NCBI RefSeq assembly: GCF_026210795.1
Contig: NC_089431.1
Coordinates: 2,356,001-2,420,000, forward strand
Origin: Rhizophagus irregularis
Lineage: Eukaryota > Glomeromycota > Glomeromycetes > Glomerales > Glomeraceae
Direction: 5' to 3'
Length of the DNA stretch: 64,000 nucleotides
Positions 12,208 to 24,635 of this stretch are shown in pieces. The number at the start of each line of letters is the position of its first letter. Positions within the stretch are counted from its first letter, which is position 1. The notes beneath the pieces were generated by a model. That model ran no database searches. It saw nothing but the letters and a program-made list of their open reading frames with translations, and was not told where the DNA came from. The position numbers and the translations under genes are program-made.

Positions 12208-12405
12208 GTAAATTAGGGTAAAATTCACCGAAGGTGAATTTCACCATAAAATTTTAAAAATTTAATGTAACACATGTATGTAATACATGTAAATCAAGGT
12301 GAAATTCACCATTAAATTACTAAAATTTGGTATTTTAATAAAAATTTATAAAAATTGAAGTGAAATTCACCACTGGTGAATTAATTTTAAATTAACCACT
12401 GGTGA
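12208..12405. repeat. Subterminal GGTGAATTTCACC palindrome array of the MULE
   Basis: At least six copies of GGTGAAATTCACC or half-site variants lie between the transposase start and the right terminus, with matching half-sites at the left end. In MULEs and related elements subterminal repeats are commonly transposase-binding sites. That role is inferred here. Confidence 0.6.
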
Positions 12406-12420
12406 ATATAAAATTAATCC

Positions 12421-12429
12421 ATTATTTAT
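12421..12429 (+). repeat. Target-site duplication, right of MULE
   Basis: ATTATTTAT is identical to 8654-8662 and directly abuts the right terminus. Confidence 0.75.
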
Positions 12430-14208
12430 ATATATAGTGAAATTTAATAAATTAGATCTTTAACAAATTAAATTTAAACTTAAACTGGATTTTTTTACTA
12501 AAATCAAATTACATATATTGAAATAATTTTAATGTATCAAAGTTTATTAGTAAAGTCATAATATTTGCTATAATAAATTATATTTTTAATAAGTTATAAT
12601 AAAAAATATCATAATATATAATTATAAAGTATAAATTAATAATAAAATTAAAGTAATATACTAATATAGGTATAATATAATAAATTTTAATTTTAACTAG
12701 AATTATTATAAAAATTTAATTTTAACTGAAGTTATATTATCTCTATAATTTAAAAAATTTAAAACTAAAATGAAAAAATTAAAATATAGTATATATTAAT
12801 TTTATTAATATAAAAAAAATTTTAAAATTTAGTTTAATAGATTTTTAATATATCAAAATTTTTTCATTATACTAGATATTCCAATAAATCAGATATTTTT
12901 TAATAAAATTAATAAATTTGGTTTATCAAATTTTACTGTGTATATTAGTAAATTAATACAATAAAAAATATAAAATATTATTTTTTATTATTATAGTTAA
13001 ATCTTTCATAATAATCAAATTAGTTTAGTTAAAAATGATAATTATACAAAAGTGTAATTATAATCATAAACCTTTAAACAATTATTTGATTAGTTAGTTT
13101 GTATTATTAAAAAAAAAAAAAGAAATTATTTTTTATTACTATATATATTATATTATAATTTATGAAAAATAATTGTAAAAAAGATTAAAATTAGTTTGTA
13201 ATAGTAGTAAGATTTTTATTACTGGTATATTTTAAATCAGTTATAGGATATGACTATATAAAGTATAACTATATAGAAATCTAACTGTATATTTTAAATT
13301 TTAATAATTTTAAAAACATTTTTAAATTAATAAATTTTATTTGCAAATAATTTGCTTATATTTATATATATTATTAGTTTAAAACCATTTGTACTATTTA
13401 TTTTTGAATAGTATTTGCTTTTAATTTAAATAAATAATTTTATTTATTTAATATATAATTATATTAAAAATAGAGTATTACAGGGGAATAATTTCTCTCT
13501 TAAGAATTAAAAAAAAAAATAAACTTTTATGAAATATATAAAATAATATAATTGGATATTAATCACATAAAAATTTGGCAATTCTTGGTTTTAAAAAAAT
13601 TTTTATTATAAAAAATACAATTTAATTATAAATATCAAAATTATGTAATTTTCTCAAAAACCATCTGAATAACTACTTTTTTTAATTTAATAAACCTTTT
13701 CTTCTCATAAATTTACATATAATTTTATTTTTAGATTACTATACAAATCAATATTTTAATTAAAAATTGAAATAAAAGGAGAGGGAAGGAAAATTCCTTC
13801 TGGTTAAGTTTAGTAATTCTCTTAAAAATATTATATAACTTTTATTTAATAAACTTCCAAATGCATTGTGGAAAAAAAAAAAAATTAAAAATATTAGTTT
13901 ATATTATCATAGATATTAAAGAATTAATATATTCAACAATTTAGTTTAATACTAATTAAATTATAATTATGTTTATATTTGAAATGGCAAAAAATTTGTT
14001 TTATGAAAAATAGAGGTATGATATATAGAAGTAAAGATTTTCCTAAATTCTTTAATTTGATGATTATTCTCTTTAATTTAATAGCTGATACCAGAAATAA
14101 ATTCTAGAAAAAGAACCAAATTGATGAAATATTTTAGTATAGTAATCAATTAATGACAAATTGAATATTTAATCTGAATAAGGGCTATGACATATATATG
14201 GGTTAAGC
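12430..14208. other. Very AT-rich desert, nothing recognised
   Basis: Nearly pure A/T sequence with homopolymer runs. No gene, RNA or repeat element is supported. Confidence 0.5.
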
Positions 14209-14297
14209 AAAATCTTATGTGACACAAAATTAAACATTTTTATTGGTTAAAATTAGTATTATATAAATAATTGAATATTTGATTAAAAAAAATCTTA
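14209..14297 (-). repeat. Dispersed repeat, copy 2 (inverted)
   Basis: The reverse complement of this segment matches 7575-7667, including ATACTAATTTTAACCAAT. The sequence then continues into a unique GGTAGGGGTAAGG stretch. Confidence 0.6.
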
Positions 14298-17215
14298 CCT
14301 GAAGGTAGGGGTAAGGTTCCTTATAAATTAATATATATCATTGCCCTAAGGTACCATTTAAGCATTTTTGCCATATGTAATTAACTGGCCAAATTGTAAT
14401 TTTTTGGCCAAAATCAAATGTGGGTATAAAAAAATTTTTATAGTCTTACCATGCCGTTTGCCATAAAGTAACTAGGATCCCGGCTTTTAGGTTATTGTAC
14501 TATAAAATTTATTGTGTCAAATACAGAACTTAGTAGTAAATTAAAATTTTAAATGACAAGAAGGTTATATTTTTGTCTATCAAAACTATCCGGTCAGCCA
14601 ATGAAACCTTTTTACACATTCTGAACTCAAATTTGTGATTATCACAATGGCTTTCTAATACTCAAGTACAAATTGTACACTCTTCAGCCATCATTAGGAT
14701 AAATTTGGTTTGATTTCTTTGGTGAATATAAAAAAAAACCTTTCCTGTTACTATACATTCCTCGGATAAGCACAAAAAAATATATCGCGTTAACCGTATC
14801 AAAATGTTCCGTCTGTTTATTTGATAAACAAATAATTAACCGAGATTGCCATAATGAGTATGATCTGTTTACGAGCTTTGTAATAAATCCATAAATGAAT
14901 AAATGATTTAGAAAAAAAACTAAAATCGATTTAGATATATTAATTTAAACAAATCGAATTTTCTAGGTCTATTACCATCATTATGATATAGTGCGACCTG
15001 TAAAAATGTAAAAAGTAATAGACATAGGGCTATTTATTTGTTTATTTAGTTGAAGGATGTACAGCATATACAAAAATTGCTATTACAGCTATTACAGCTT
15101 ATATTAATACAAAAATAATCCTCCTAAAAATGACGCTCCTGAATAAATCAATGTGAAATTTTATTTGTCTAGTCTTACATTTTTAAACTAAAAGAAATTA
15201 CTTATAAATTTAATAGAAATTGCTTTCTAATAAAAAAAATGTTGAATAATTTGAATAATTAAACAAAAATAAAATTTATGAAGGTCTATATTCAATTACA
15301 GCCTTACAGGCTTATAACCCAATTTCAGATGGCTCTATGTTTTCGACTTTAGATTTTCGCCATGATGTCGAAAAATTGCCAGAAATTTTTATTAAAAGGA
15401 GAACTAATTTAATAAAAAGAAGAACCATTAAACAACTGGATAGAAAATATTTCTATATGATCCTGTAAAGGAAGTTGTTTTAAAAATGTATTATTATTAC
15501 TGATCAGTAAATGTTGAGTTCTTCGATTTAGAAATTGAATTGAGTGACTCAAAATTCTTCTTTTTTTTCTTTTTATAATATTTTGATTTGAGGTTAATAT
15601 TGTTTTATATTTTAGAGACATTTTCAGTTATAATTTTAGAAAAAGGATAAAAGGGACTAAAAAAAATTATTTTTTCAAACTAAGGAAAGATTTATTATTT
15701 TATATCATTGCATGTTGTACAAAAATAAAATTTTCTTCGTGTGATTAAGCATCAGTAAACACAAACAAAACGGCAACATATGACAATTTCATTTATACAA
15801 AATAAGACGACGGAGTTTTAAATGTATTATCGCATCCGGGAAAAATAATCTGTGGAAAGCTGTGTGGCAACTATAAGCCAATTTTAGCAAGACAAATAAA
15901 CTACCAAATAAAGGATGAGAATCTATTATCTCCCCATTTGAATTATTTTGAAAGAGTTTTGGCGTACCGAGATTATTGACATTAATACGCGTCCAAAAAA
16001 AATCAATCTAAAAAATATATCAATATATTTAGTTAGCTCAGTATTGATATAATTAGATGTAATTTTAACATAAAAGAATAATTCTTTAATAATTAGCCGA
16101 CATATTGGACATAACAATCGTTAGATAAACTATTTACGAAAGAGCTTGCTATTATTCCTCGTCACAACAAATATGTAAAGTTAACATCATACATACATAC
16201 GTACACATTCACAGCATAAATCTCAATATATCTATCGTGATAACCTGATAGAACAAAAAGATTATGTGAAAAAAAAAAAGATCTAATTTTTTTTTTGTTT
16301 GTTGCTTTGTTCAATATTTTGACATATGCAATATGGCGCATATGGTGTACGTCATAATTTTCCTTTTAAAAAAAATGCACACGTGTACATTGTATACATT
16401 GAGTTTACGTATGTAATTTTGATTTGTTATTTGATAATCCTGTTCAACTATGATACCATTATTATCATATTTACCATATAACACATAACAAATATTTACA
16501 TAAGTTAATTTTAAAGTTAATTTTAACATTGTAATTGTTTTACATAACAATATATTTATGGCGTAGATTTTAATCTTAGATCGTGTTTCATATTTAAAGT
16601 TTGTATTTATTTAAAGTTTGCGGTATTACGAGTATAGTTGAAATAATTTTATATAATAATTATTGCGCCAGTCAGTTAAGATCATGTTGATAGTTTGCAA
16701 ATTTAATATTAAAGCTTAATTTATAGTCTATATAATTACAAATATATTTGATTGGCAGTTAGAAGTCCATCAAAAATCAGCATGTTCCTAATAGATTGAC
16801 CAATAAAAACTTTATAAACTCCAGATATAGAAATCTAGTATTTTATGCCGAATTTCGTAAATTTGTACTTAATTTCACGTAACAAGTAAGAAAAATCTGT
16901 GCGATTATGTAACATGACGTGACGATTATATTAAAAATTACAAGATAAAATTTATGTATTGTTTAACTTTGATTTTCCCATTATTACATATCAGATTCTG
17001 CGAAAATGTTCTAGATTTTATCAAATAGCTTGTTTTTCCAAAGAAACAAACCGAACGGATTTGGTTCAAAGTTTAGAAACTCTTAATCCCGAAGGTACAG
17101 TTACAATTCTTAAGAATCAAAAACTGAAATAAAAATCCCGAAAGGTCAATTATGAAGAGTTTATTGGGAAATAATTTATTATTAAGATTTTTTTTAATTT
17201 TGAAAATTTTCTTAA
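14298..17215. other. Repeat-poor AT-rich stretch
   Basis: No convincing gene is seen. A minus-strand ORF at 15621-15409 and others near 16117 and 16550 lack recognisable domains or protein-like composition. Bases 15350-15382 carry a single copy of the ATGTCGAAAAATTGCC phrase that is tandemly repeated at 3246-3540. Confidence 0.45.
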
Positions 17216-17313
17216 TTATATATTATTGGATGATTTAAATCAAATAATAGTCTAATGCGGCAATACGTGTCGTTATTAGGCTATTATTTAGTTTAATCAT
17301 CCAATAATAATAT
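17216..17313. repeat. Long hairpin (MITE-like)
   Basis: TATTATTGGATGAT then AATAATAGTCTAAT on the left pairs with ATTAGGCTATTATT then ATCATCCAATAATA on the right. The arms are about 38 bp around a GC-richer core (GCGGCAATACGTGTCG). The structure is that of a small foldback MITE. No target duplication could be fixed. Confidence 0.6.
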
Positions 17314-17954
17314 TACAATTTTTATAGTAAACTTCCGTTATTATTGTTATTATCCAAAATAACAATTATGTAAAATCTGCATGAACTTATAAGGATAATG
17401 CTATGTGCATTTTATCAGTCACGTGATGTAACTTGTCAGAATAATCAAATCACGAAAATTAGCCGGCATTATGCCATTCGGTCGACATTAAGAAATTTAA
17501 CATGTTACAAACGCGTCCTCTGTAATTTGTGATTTCGTGAAATTTTTTGGTGGAAATCGGACGCAGGTCACGGGTTAACAGGGTATTTACCGCTGATACC
17601 ATCGAAATCATTATCCAGCCATACCCCTATTGTGATAGTCTCGCTCTCGCATTTTTTGGTCGGTTGTGGTTTAATTTGATGATTCTAGTAAGAAAACTTT
17701 AGTATATATGTGTGGTTCGTGAAATCTCGTATTCAAATCATTTCCGGTTTAAAAAAATTAATCTATAATTATTGCAAGTCAGTTAATTTTTTTTCTGCAA
17801 CATAGTTATTTTTAAAATATATTTTCATATGTATAGTTCCTTTAAACCTTACCAAAGTGTTTTAGAATCATGTTGCTTTATATAACTAATAAACAAGTTA
17901 AGCAAGTGACTAACAAGTGATTGACAGGATATGAGATGATCAGTGGAATGATGC

Positions 17955-18303
17955 CGGTTTCAACGATGTTTCCTAATTGAATCAGAATTGCACCATTTCA
18001 TCGAAAGGATGTTTTGCCAAAGGGTGGTGGAAATTTCTCTGAATGGATATTTTGCCGAATACTTTTCTCTAAATCATCCATTTCGCCGACACCAAATAAT
18101 TGACATTTCATCATTAAATTCAATCTAATACTCTATTTTTTATTAATAAATATTAATTAAATTTTCGTAAATATTTTGGAAAAATATTATTTGGAATTTT
18201 TTAGCGAAATGGCTTATGTAAAAAGTCCTTCAGTGAAATGCCCATTCGGTGAAATGGCTTTGACGAAATGTGCTTCAGTGAAATAGACTTCGGCGAAAAG
18301 TCA
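17955..18303. repeat. Element with inverted clusters of GAAATGGC-type repeats
   Basis: The right part (18200-18300) holds six degenerate copies of a 16-17-bp unit, such as TTCGGTGAAATGGC and TTCAGTGAAATGCC. The left part (17990-18110) holds the complementary form (CCATTTCGCCGA, ACATTTCATC) with some direct ones, around an AT-rich middle. The arrangement resembles a non-autonomous DNA transposon with repetitive ends. No coding capacity is seen. Confidence 0.55.
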
Positions 18304-19478
18304 GGAATATATAATTGAGTCGTACAGTATTTTTCTTTTTACGATAAAAAAACTTTATAATCAGAATACCATACATTTTTACGGGCGTTTTATTACATTA
18401 CCTCTTATGCTTTTTTTGTGCAATCTTTATTTTTAAAGATAAATAGATACTTTAATATTTTGTAAAATGATCAAGAAAAATAAGCGATATAAAGGAAATA
18501 TATATGACATGCTTTCAATGCGGATCTTAAAGCTATTTAACGCAACGCATTTTCTTTATGCTAAAATTCTGGTTACGGTTCTGCTTCAATCGAAATAAAT
18601 CATATTTATGTGGGTATTTCTATGGATAATATAAAGGAAGATAAGTGATTATAGATACTGGGAATAATTATACTAATTGAACTAAATTAGATATAAGCGA
18701 AGAAACAGTATAACACAGAGATTTGCAGTTTCAATACTTCATTTCATCTACAATTTCAAAGCAAACATTATTAGTAATGGAGCCAGGTTTCATAAACGAA
18801 AATCAAACGCTCCATTTACTAGTATGCTTTTCACCTTTACATTTCCTTACATCCGAGAAATTACTGTAAAACCACAGAAAAAATCAAAATGATTAGTGTA
18901 TATACTGTATATATATAACCGCTTTTGATTGATGATTCGATATAGTAGTAAGATCGATTCTATTTTATTAGATTCGCTTGATTTTGCTTTAATTGTATGA
19001 GGTAGATAAAAAGAAATACCTGTTTTATATGGTTTGCAATAGGTCTAAGAATCAAATTTGAATCCTTCATCAGTAATCACAGGTTTGTATCTAGTACTTA
19101 CAACAAAAATAATTACTTTGCAAACATTAGAAGTTATATAATAAATAATTTAAATATAAAAGAAACTTTACATATACCATTTTTTTTAATAAAATGTACG
19201 CATGCCAATTTTATCTTTTTTTGGTGTTAACTTCAATTATGAGAGTAGTTAAGACTACTAGTTGAATATTTTATAAAACATAGTTTAAAATCTTTATTAG
19301 GCTGACTAGTAAAGCTTTGAACGTACATATCTAGTAAGAATTTTTTTGTAATTTCATATGTTAATGCACAAATCATGCATGTGTCATGTAATAAAATTTT
19401 TTTCTATGCAAATCAGCCTTCAGTTTTCTCCCAGCCGAGGTCACCTCTTCAATTCTTACAGTTTAATTAAACATAAGC
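18304..19478. other. AT-rich flank upstream of the AIG1 remnant
   Basis: No gene or repeat recognised. Confidence 0.45.
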
Positions 19479-20474
19479 ATGCGAAAATATGTGACTCTCT
19501 TTGGACGTACCGGATGTGGCAAGTCTTCTATTGCTAACATGCTGGTTCAAGGAGACATACAGTATATCGGAATAATAATAAGTTCACAATTGGACACGGT
19601 GCTGACGGAGAAACTGTTCGTGTAAGGAGTTACTTTACAGAAAAGTATCAAGTGTTTGATATGGTCGGATTGGGTGAACCATCATCTCATCTTGTTTCAC
19701 ATAAAAAGGCTGTTAAAACGGTAAGAAATTATTTTTCGGATCATCAGTTACTCCTTAACTATATATTTTATGTTCGGAGAAAAGGAAGAATTACTGAGGA
19801 AGATGTTAAGATGTTCAAATTATTCAAAGAGACCTTTAAAGGAGGAGAAAAGAATTTTATTATCATCATTACTCATAGTAAGCCGGGATGGATTACGGAT
19901 AATTTGGAAATAATAAGGAAAAATTTTGGAAATTATCCAATTATTTCGGTTGATTTTCCTTTGACTGATGAAGATGAAGATGACATTATCGCTAGCGATA
20001 AGAGAAAAAGGGTACAAAGTTTACAGCGTTTAGAAGACAGATTATCAGAACTAAATATAGTGCTGTTGAATTAGAGGTTCTCAGCTCGACCCAGATAATT
20101 GAGAAAAAAGTATCAGAAATTGTTAGCATTATTCCAATTGCTGGTTCACTGTATCAGCTGATTGCTTCCGGTGTTTATTATAAATTAGGAAAACCAAAAC
20201 ACGCACTTATAGGTGGAATTATTGGCGTTACTTTAGATGTTGTAGGCATGGCAGTCGCTAGACCTTGTAAAAAAAGTCGATCCATTTTTATATTCCATCT
20301 TTTTTCCTTATATCGTGGAATTTATCGAATTATTTACATTTCCGTGAATAGATCCGTGAAAGACTCATTTTTACGGAGTTTTTACAGAAATAACGGATAA
20401 AATTTTTTATAGGGAGAGCTGGTAAATGTGCACCAAAGCCGTTAATTAAAGACGCAGCTGAACAGCGCATTTAA
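19479..20474 (+). pseudogene. AIG1/IMAP-type GTPase, frameshifted
   Basis: The ATG at 19479 opens a protein starting MRKYVTLFGRTGCGKSSIAN, which holds the P-loop GRTGCGKS. The frame closes early at about 19625. The expected continuation (TIGHGADGETVRV, then the switch motif DMVGLGE) runs in another frame into 19652-20074, which has RITEEDVKMFKLFKETF and IIITHSKPG (G4-like), both typical of AIG1/GIMAP. A second shift near 20060 leads to SIIPIAGSLYQLIASGVYYK and GVTLDVVGM. A possible intron then separates a short tail (KPLIKDAAEQ) ending at 20474. AIG1 proteins are septin/dynamin-like GTPases that act at membranes. Two internal shifts make this a likely pseudogene; very short or odd introns are less likely. 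Confidence 0.75.
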
Positions 20475-20949
20475 GAAAATAAAAGGATAAAAGGATATAT
20501 AACAAAGTCAGAATAAAATAATAATTTTTTTTTTCACTTTAAATTTTAGTATATAAAGTATTTTTTGTAGTTTTGTAGTTTTTAAAGTCCTAATAAGCCA
20601 AATTTAAGCCTTTGTATAGGACAAATTATTTTGTATTAAAAAAAGTTGTGCGATTAAACTTGTATATGATCTAAACTAATCAAACAAACAAATAAACCAA
20701 CATAAGAATAAGATTACGATGTTTTATGACATCTCCCATTTATGATTCGCAAGCCAGTTTATCATGTATCATTTTTCTACTCATGACCAAGAAGTCCGAT
20801 TTTTTTTTCCAAAATCTGTTAATGAACCATCGATCTGTGAGTGTATACTTCTATACTTCTGACTTTAATGCTAAAAAATTCTTATGAACCAATAGAGCTT
20901 TATATTTGAGCCAAATAACTTATAGTGCGTTAATATAAGGTAAATAGCT
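20475..20949. other. No gene seen
   Basis: AT-rich sequence after the AIG1 remnant with no supported feature. Confidence 0.4.
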
Positions 20950-21069
20950 AAACTGTACTGTACGAAAATATTTTAGCCAATCATAACTCATTGTATACTT
21001 TTCAAATTTTTTTTATTTATCGTACAATGAAATCTGGTTGGTGAGTTCTCACTTCGTACAGTACAGTTT
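20950..21069. repeat. MITE with perfect 17-bp inverted termini
   Basis: AAACTGTACTGTACGAA at 20950-20966 is exactly reversed at 21053-21069. Inner parts also pair imperfectly (CAATCATAACTCATTGTA against the AACCAGATTTCATTGTA side). It has the length and shape of a MITE and no coding capacity. A related fragment (CCAATGTACTGTATGAACCAATCAG) lies near 29980. Confidence 0.7.
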
Positions 21070-23786
21070 ATATGTATACTCTTAATATAACATTAAAAAA
21101 GTTTTTTTTTATAACAATATTTTATAACTTTGAACTCGTGGTACAAATCCTCTTGACAATTCCGATGAAAATTTATTTCTTAACTAAGAACATTGACATT
21201 TCATTTACCATTTCTATAAATCGTGAATTTATTCCACGAAAAAAGGTACTTGGATAAAATAACTGAAATCGTAGATTCTATTATTTATTTTATTGATTTT
21301 CTGCTAGCAGCAAAAGTCAACGGTGCCAATTACAAGGATAATCGAATTCTATAAAAATATTCCGGTAAAAGATGAGTTGTTGGTAATAATTTTCAAAAAA
21401 ATAAACATTTCGAGCTATAATGAAGCCTTGGCTATTGTATACAAAGACTAATCTCGAAAAAGCTCTTTAGTTGCACATAAATGAAGGTACTGTGCTAAGT
21501 ACCATAAAACTTCAGCCTCATATCTACGTTTCGATTACAATTAGACCAAATATTAGTTTCTTAAAAAAAGAGATTTTTTTTACCTGGGTCACAATTTTTT
21601 TTTTAGTAATAAAGTCGGAAAGTCGGCACTATATGATCAAAGAATTTAGTGATTCTGTGTGAACCCTCAGTTTGACACTCGGCTGGTCCATATTTTTTTG
21701 GACATTTGGTCACGGCTGAATGGCTGAGTCGATGCCCGATGATGACAACATATATATTATCAGACCTTCAAAAGCGAATAGATTTCTAAGAATCACTGCT
21801 GGACAATTAGAATGTGTCAAAATATTATTAACAATTATTCTTATTGACTTCCAAACAAATGTACGACAGGTCGACAACAGGTGAATGAGTATTAATGATT
21901 TAGTTCATTTTAAGCAATATAATATTTATTGTGAGAACTTATATAGTAAAAGCACTAAGTGGAATTGAATGACTTTTATTGAAGTTGCTCACGTGGCAGT
22001 CAATATATTATACCTTTAAGTGAATACTTTTTTGTTCTTATTGACTCATTTAATCATGTGGGGAATATAAGTTTGTAGGGTCCCCACAAATATTTGCCCC
22101 ACATTTATAAACCCCACAATATGTTAAATGAATTCTTTCACCAAAGATTAGATTTTATCTTTTATCATTGAATAGTCATCGATTTCACATGGTAACAACT
22201 GACCTGACCGTGTAAAACAAATTACAGGGTTTTTATTGTTTTTACTATATTTGTCATTATTGACAAGTCATTCTTTAATCGCGTTTCATACAGTATATCG
22301 ATCTAATCTTTTTAGATACTTAAACAAGTAATAAATTAATAATATCATCAACAAATGAAGGGTTCCCTTTATTTATTACCAAATGGAAAATATTGACAAT
22401 GACAGTCCACTGTAAGCGTATTGTGTGCGATGATCCGGACATATAGATAAATAAATAATAGACAACGCGTTATTTATTGAAGTTCTTCCTGTATTTAAAA
22501 TAAGTCGATTGTGACAAGTTCCAATTTGTAGATTATTCTTTTCCTTTTTTTTACAAAAATGCATTCCTTCGAACAACAAAAATTTGCTAAATATTTCCAA
22601 TACAATAATAGTTTTTTTTGGAGAAAGAAAAAGTTCAAAAATTGGTCATTTAAACGACACTTTGAATATATTCGCACAATCCATTTGCAAAATAATTGTT
22701 TAATACAGTACTTTCTTCAAAATTGTATTTTATTCATGTCTGATATTTTAACGTAAAATACAAGAATCTCAAAAATTTAACGTTTTGATATTTAATATGC
22801 AACAACGAACGATTTTTCAAATTATTATTTTTTTACAACCACAAGAAATTTTTTTTTTGCTTTCTAAAGATTCAAATTTGCTAAGGAATCATTTTCTATA
22901 TAGAAGTCACAAATTTGATATTCGAAAGTATATTTTCTCAATTATCAATGTGAATTTTTTTCAAGACCTAGTATTAAGATTAAATTAATGTATTATACAT
23001 TTATGTATTATTCTTTATTATTTTTTTTTTATTATTATTTTTAGCTTGAAATATTTATTATCTAATGCCCTCCAATTTTTTTCAACTGTAGTAATAAGTT
23101 CATTATTACGTATAAGTAAAAATAATTTTGTATGTATGTTTATAAAATTGATGTAGTATTATTACCTTACTGAAATGTCAATTTACTTTAAAATTGTACT
23201 TACCTGTTACAGTAGTTTATATAAAAATTAAATATATGCTTCACATATTTCTTATAATTGTTATTCCTGTTTCTATTATTGGTGTATTACTGGTATATTG
23301 ATTCCATTCCAATTAATTATAAGTTATCAAAAAACAAATAAATGAACTATTCCAAATATACTATAAAAAAAAATACATGTAAATTTCAAACAAATTCTTA
23401 AAAATAGCTATAATAATTTAGTAAACCAAATAAACAAAATGAAATAAAATATATATATATATATATATATAAAATATGCCAATCTGAAATTTTTAGCTTT
23501 TTGATATAAATATTAATTATTCAGTTAGTTATAAAATTTTCAGTTATAATTATATCAAAACTTTTTTTATATTAACAAGTTAAAAATTATCATATTTATT
23601 AGTTATTATTTTTATTAGAATTCCATTTACTTTTAATAGATAGTTATAGAAATCACAATAAAATTTTCAGCATTTATATGTAAATTTACTTTACTTTTTA
23701 TTGCATTCATAATAATACAATATATACAATATAATATTTCTTTTTTTATATTATACATATTGCCAAAGTATTTTAGAATACTGTGA
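21070..23786. other. Desert with short unsupported ORFs
   Basis: Small ORFs on both strands at 21471-21662 and 22376-22988 are Phe/Ile/Lys-rich translations of AT-rich DNA and overlap each other. None shows a domain. An imperfect palindrome with four TGTGGGG/CCCCACA motifs sits at about 22058-22122. An (AT)n microsatellite is at about 23450-23471. Confidence 0.45.
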
Positions 23787-23788
23787 TT

Positions 23789-23870
23789 ATAATTTGGGAT
23801 GCTATAATTCATTTAGTTTATATGTAATTTACTATATAAAGTGCCAAAATAATTTGGGATGCTATAATTG
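23789..23870 (+). repeat. 60-bp-period direct repeat
   Basis: AATTTGGGATGCTATAATT occurs at about 23791 and 23851, each preceded by a TGCCAAA-type phrase. It is a short tandem duplication in non-coding DNA. Confidence 0.6.
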
Positions 23871-23967
23871 AATTTTGGATTTTACTTACAATTATGACAG
23901 TTCAAAATAAAATAATTTATATTTTATATATATAGTAAAATCTTTAAAATATTTTATATATAAATTC

Positions 23968-24099
23968 TAAAGATGTTAGCCTTAATTATTTTTTAAAAAA
24001 TTTTGAATTACGGCTATAAGATTTTTATAGCCTTAATTAATTACGGCATATAAAAATTTTGTATTACGACACTTTTTTGAATTACGGCTAACATCTTTA
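23968..24099. mobile_element. hAT-like MITE, 132 bp, 8-bp target duplication
   Basis: TAAAGATGTTAGCC at the left end is exactly reversed at the right end (GGCTAACATCTTTA), with further imperfect pairing inward. ATAAATTC flanks both sides (23960-23967 and 24100-24107). An 8-bp duplication is the hAT signature. The interior has its own hairpin (GGCTATAAG...TTATAGCC). No protein is encoded. Confidence 0.8.
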
Positions 24100-24635
24100 A
24101 TAAATTCTAACTATCCTTTAAACTATAAGGGTTAAAATTAATTTTAAAAATTTTTGAATTTTTAAAATATCTTAAGATCTAATGATCATAGAAAGATGAA
24201 ATTATATTTGTTAGATTTCTTTTATTAAGATGCATTTAATGGTAATAAAATCATAACTCTAAGATTGATAAATAAAAAGCTATATTGATTTATATAAATT
24301 ATCCTGTCACATAATATTTGTAGAAGGACAATTTTATTTCTATTAGATTCTTCTCATTAAGATACATCAAATGGTAGTGATTTTATATTTTTAAGATTAA
24401 TAAATAAAAAGATATTTTAATTTAAAAATTTACTATTTGTTATAATTTGTCAATCATTTACTTTTAAAAAATTATTAATCAAATTGAACTTTTTTTTTAA
24501 TTTTTACTTAAAAAATACTATAGAATTTATTACAAAAATATTGGTTTATGTAATAAAATATTTTAAGGTATTTAAAAGCGTCTTTAATTAAAAAACAAAT
24601 AGCAGGTAAATTTGGCTGCAAAACCTTTTAAGGGT

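Larger units (their letters stand above)
8663..12420 (-). mobile_element. Mutator-like element (MULE), complete ends, decayed transposase
   Basis: The ends start GGATGATC... and, in reverse complement on the right, GGATTAAT.... They share 18 of the first 26 positions, including TCACCAG and GGT. Inside both ends are several copies of AATTCACC/GGTGAATT, some forming perfect palindromes such as GGTGAAATTCACC; these lie at 8678-8722 on the left and 12215-12405 on the right. The 9-bp flanks are identical. The body encodes a FAR1/MULE-type transposase on the minus strand that is broken by frameshifts. The element therefore looks non-autonomous today but may still be recognised by an active relative. 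Confidence 0.8.

Noticed and set aside
22376-22988. Cluster of 60-75-codon ORFs
   Set aside because: Phe/Ile/Lys-rich translations that overlap on both strands; typical of chance frames in AT-rich DNA.
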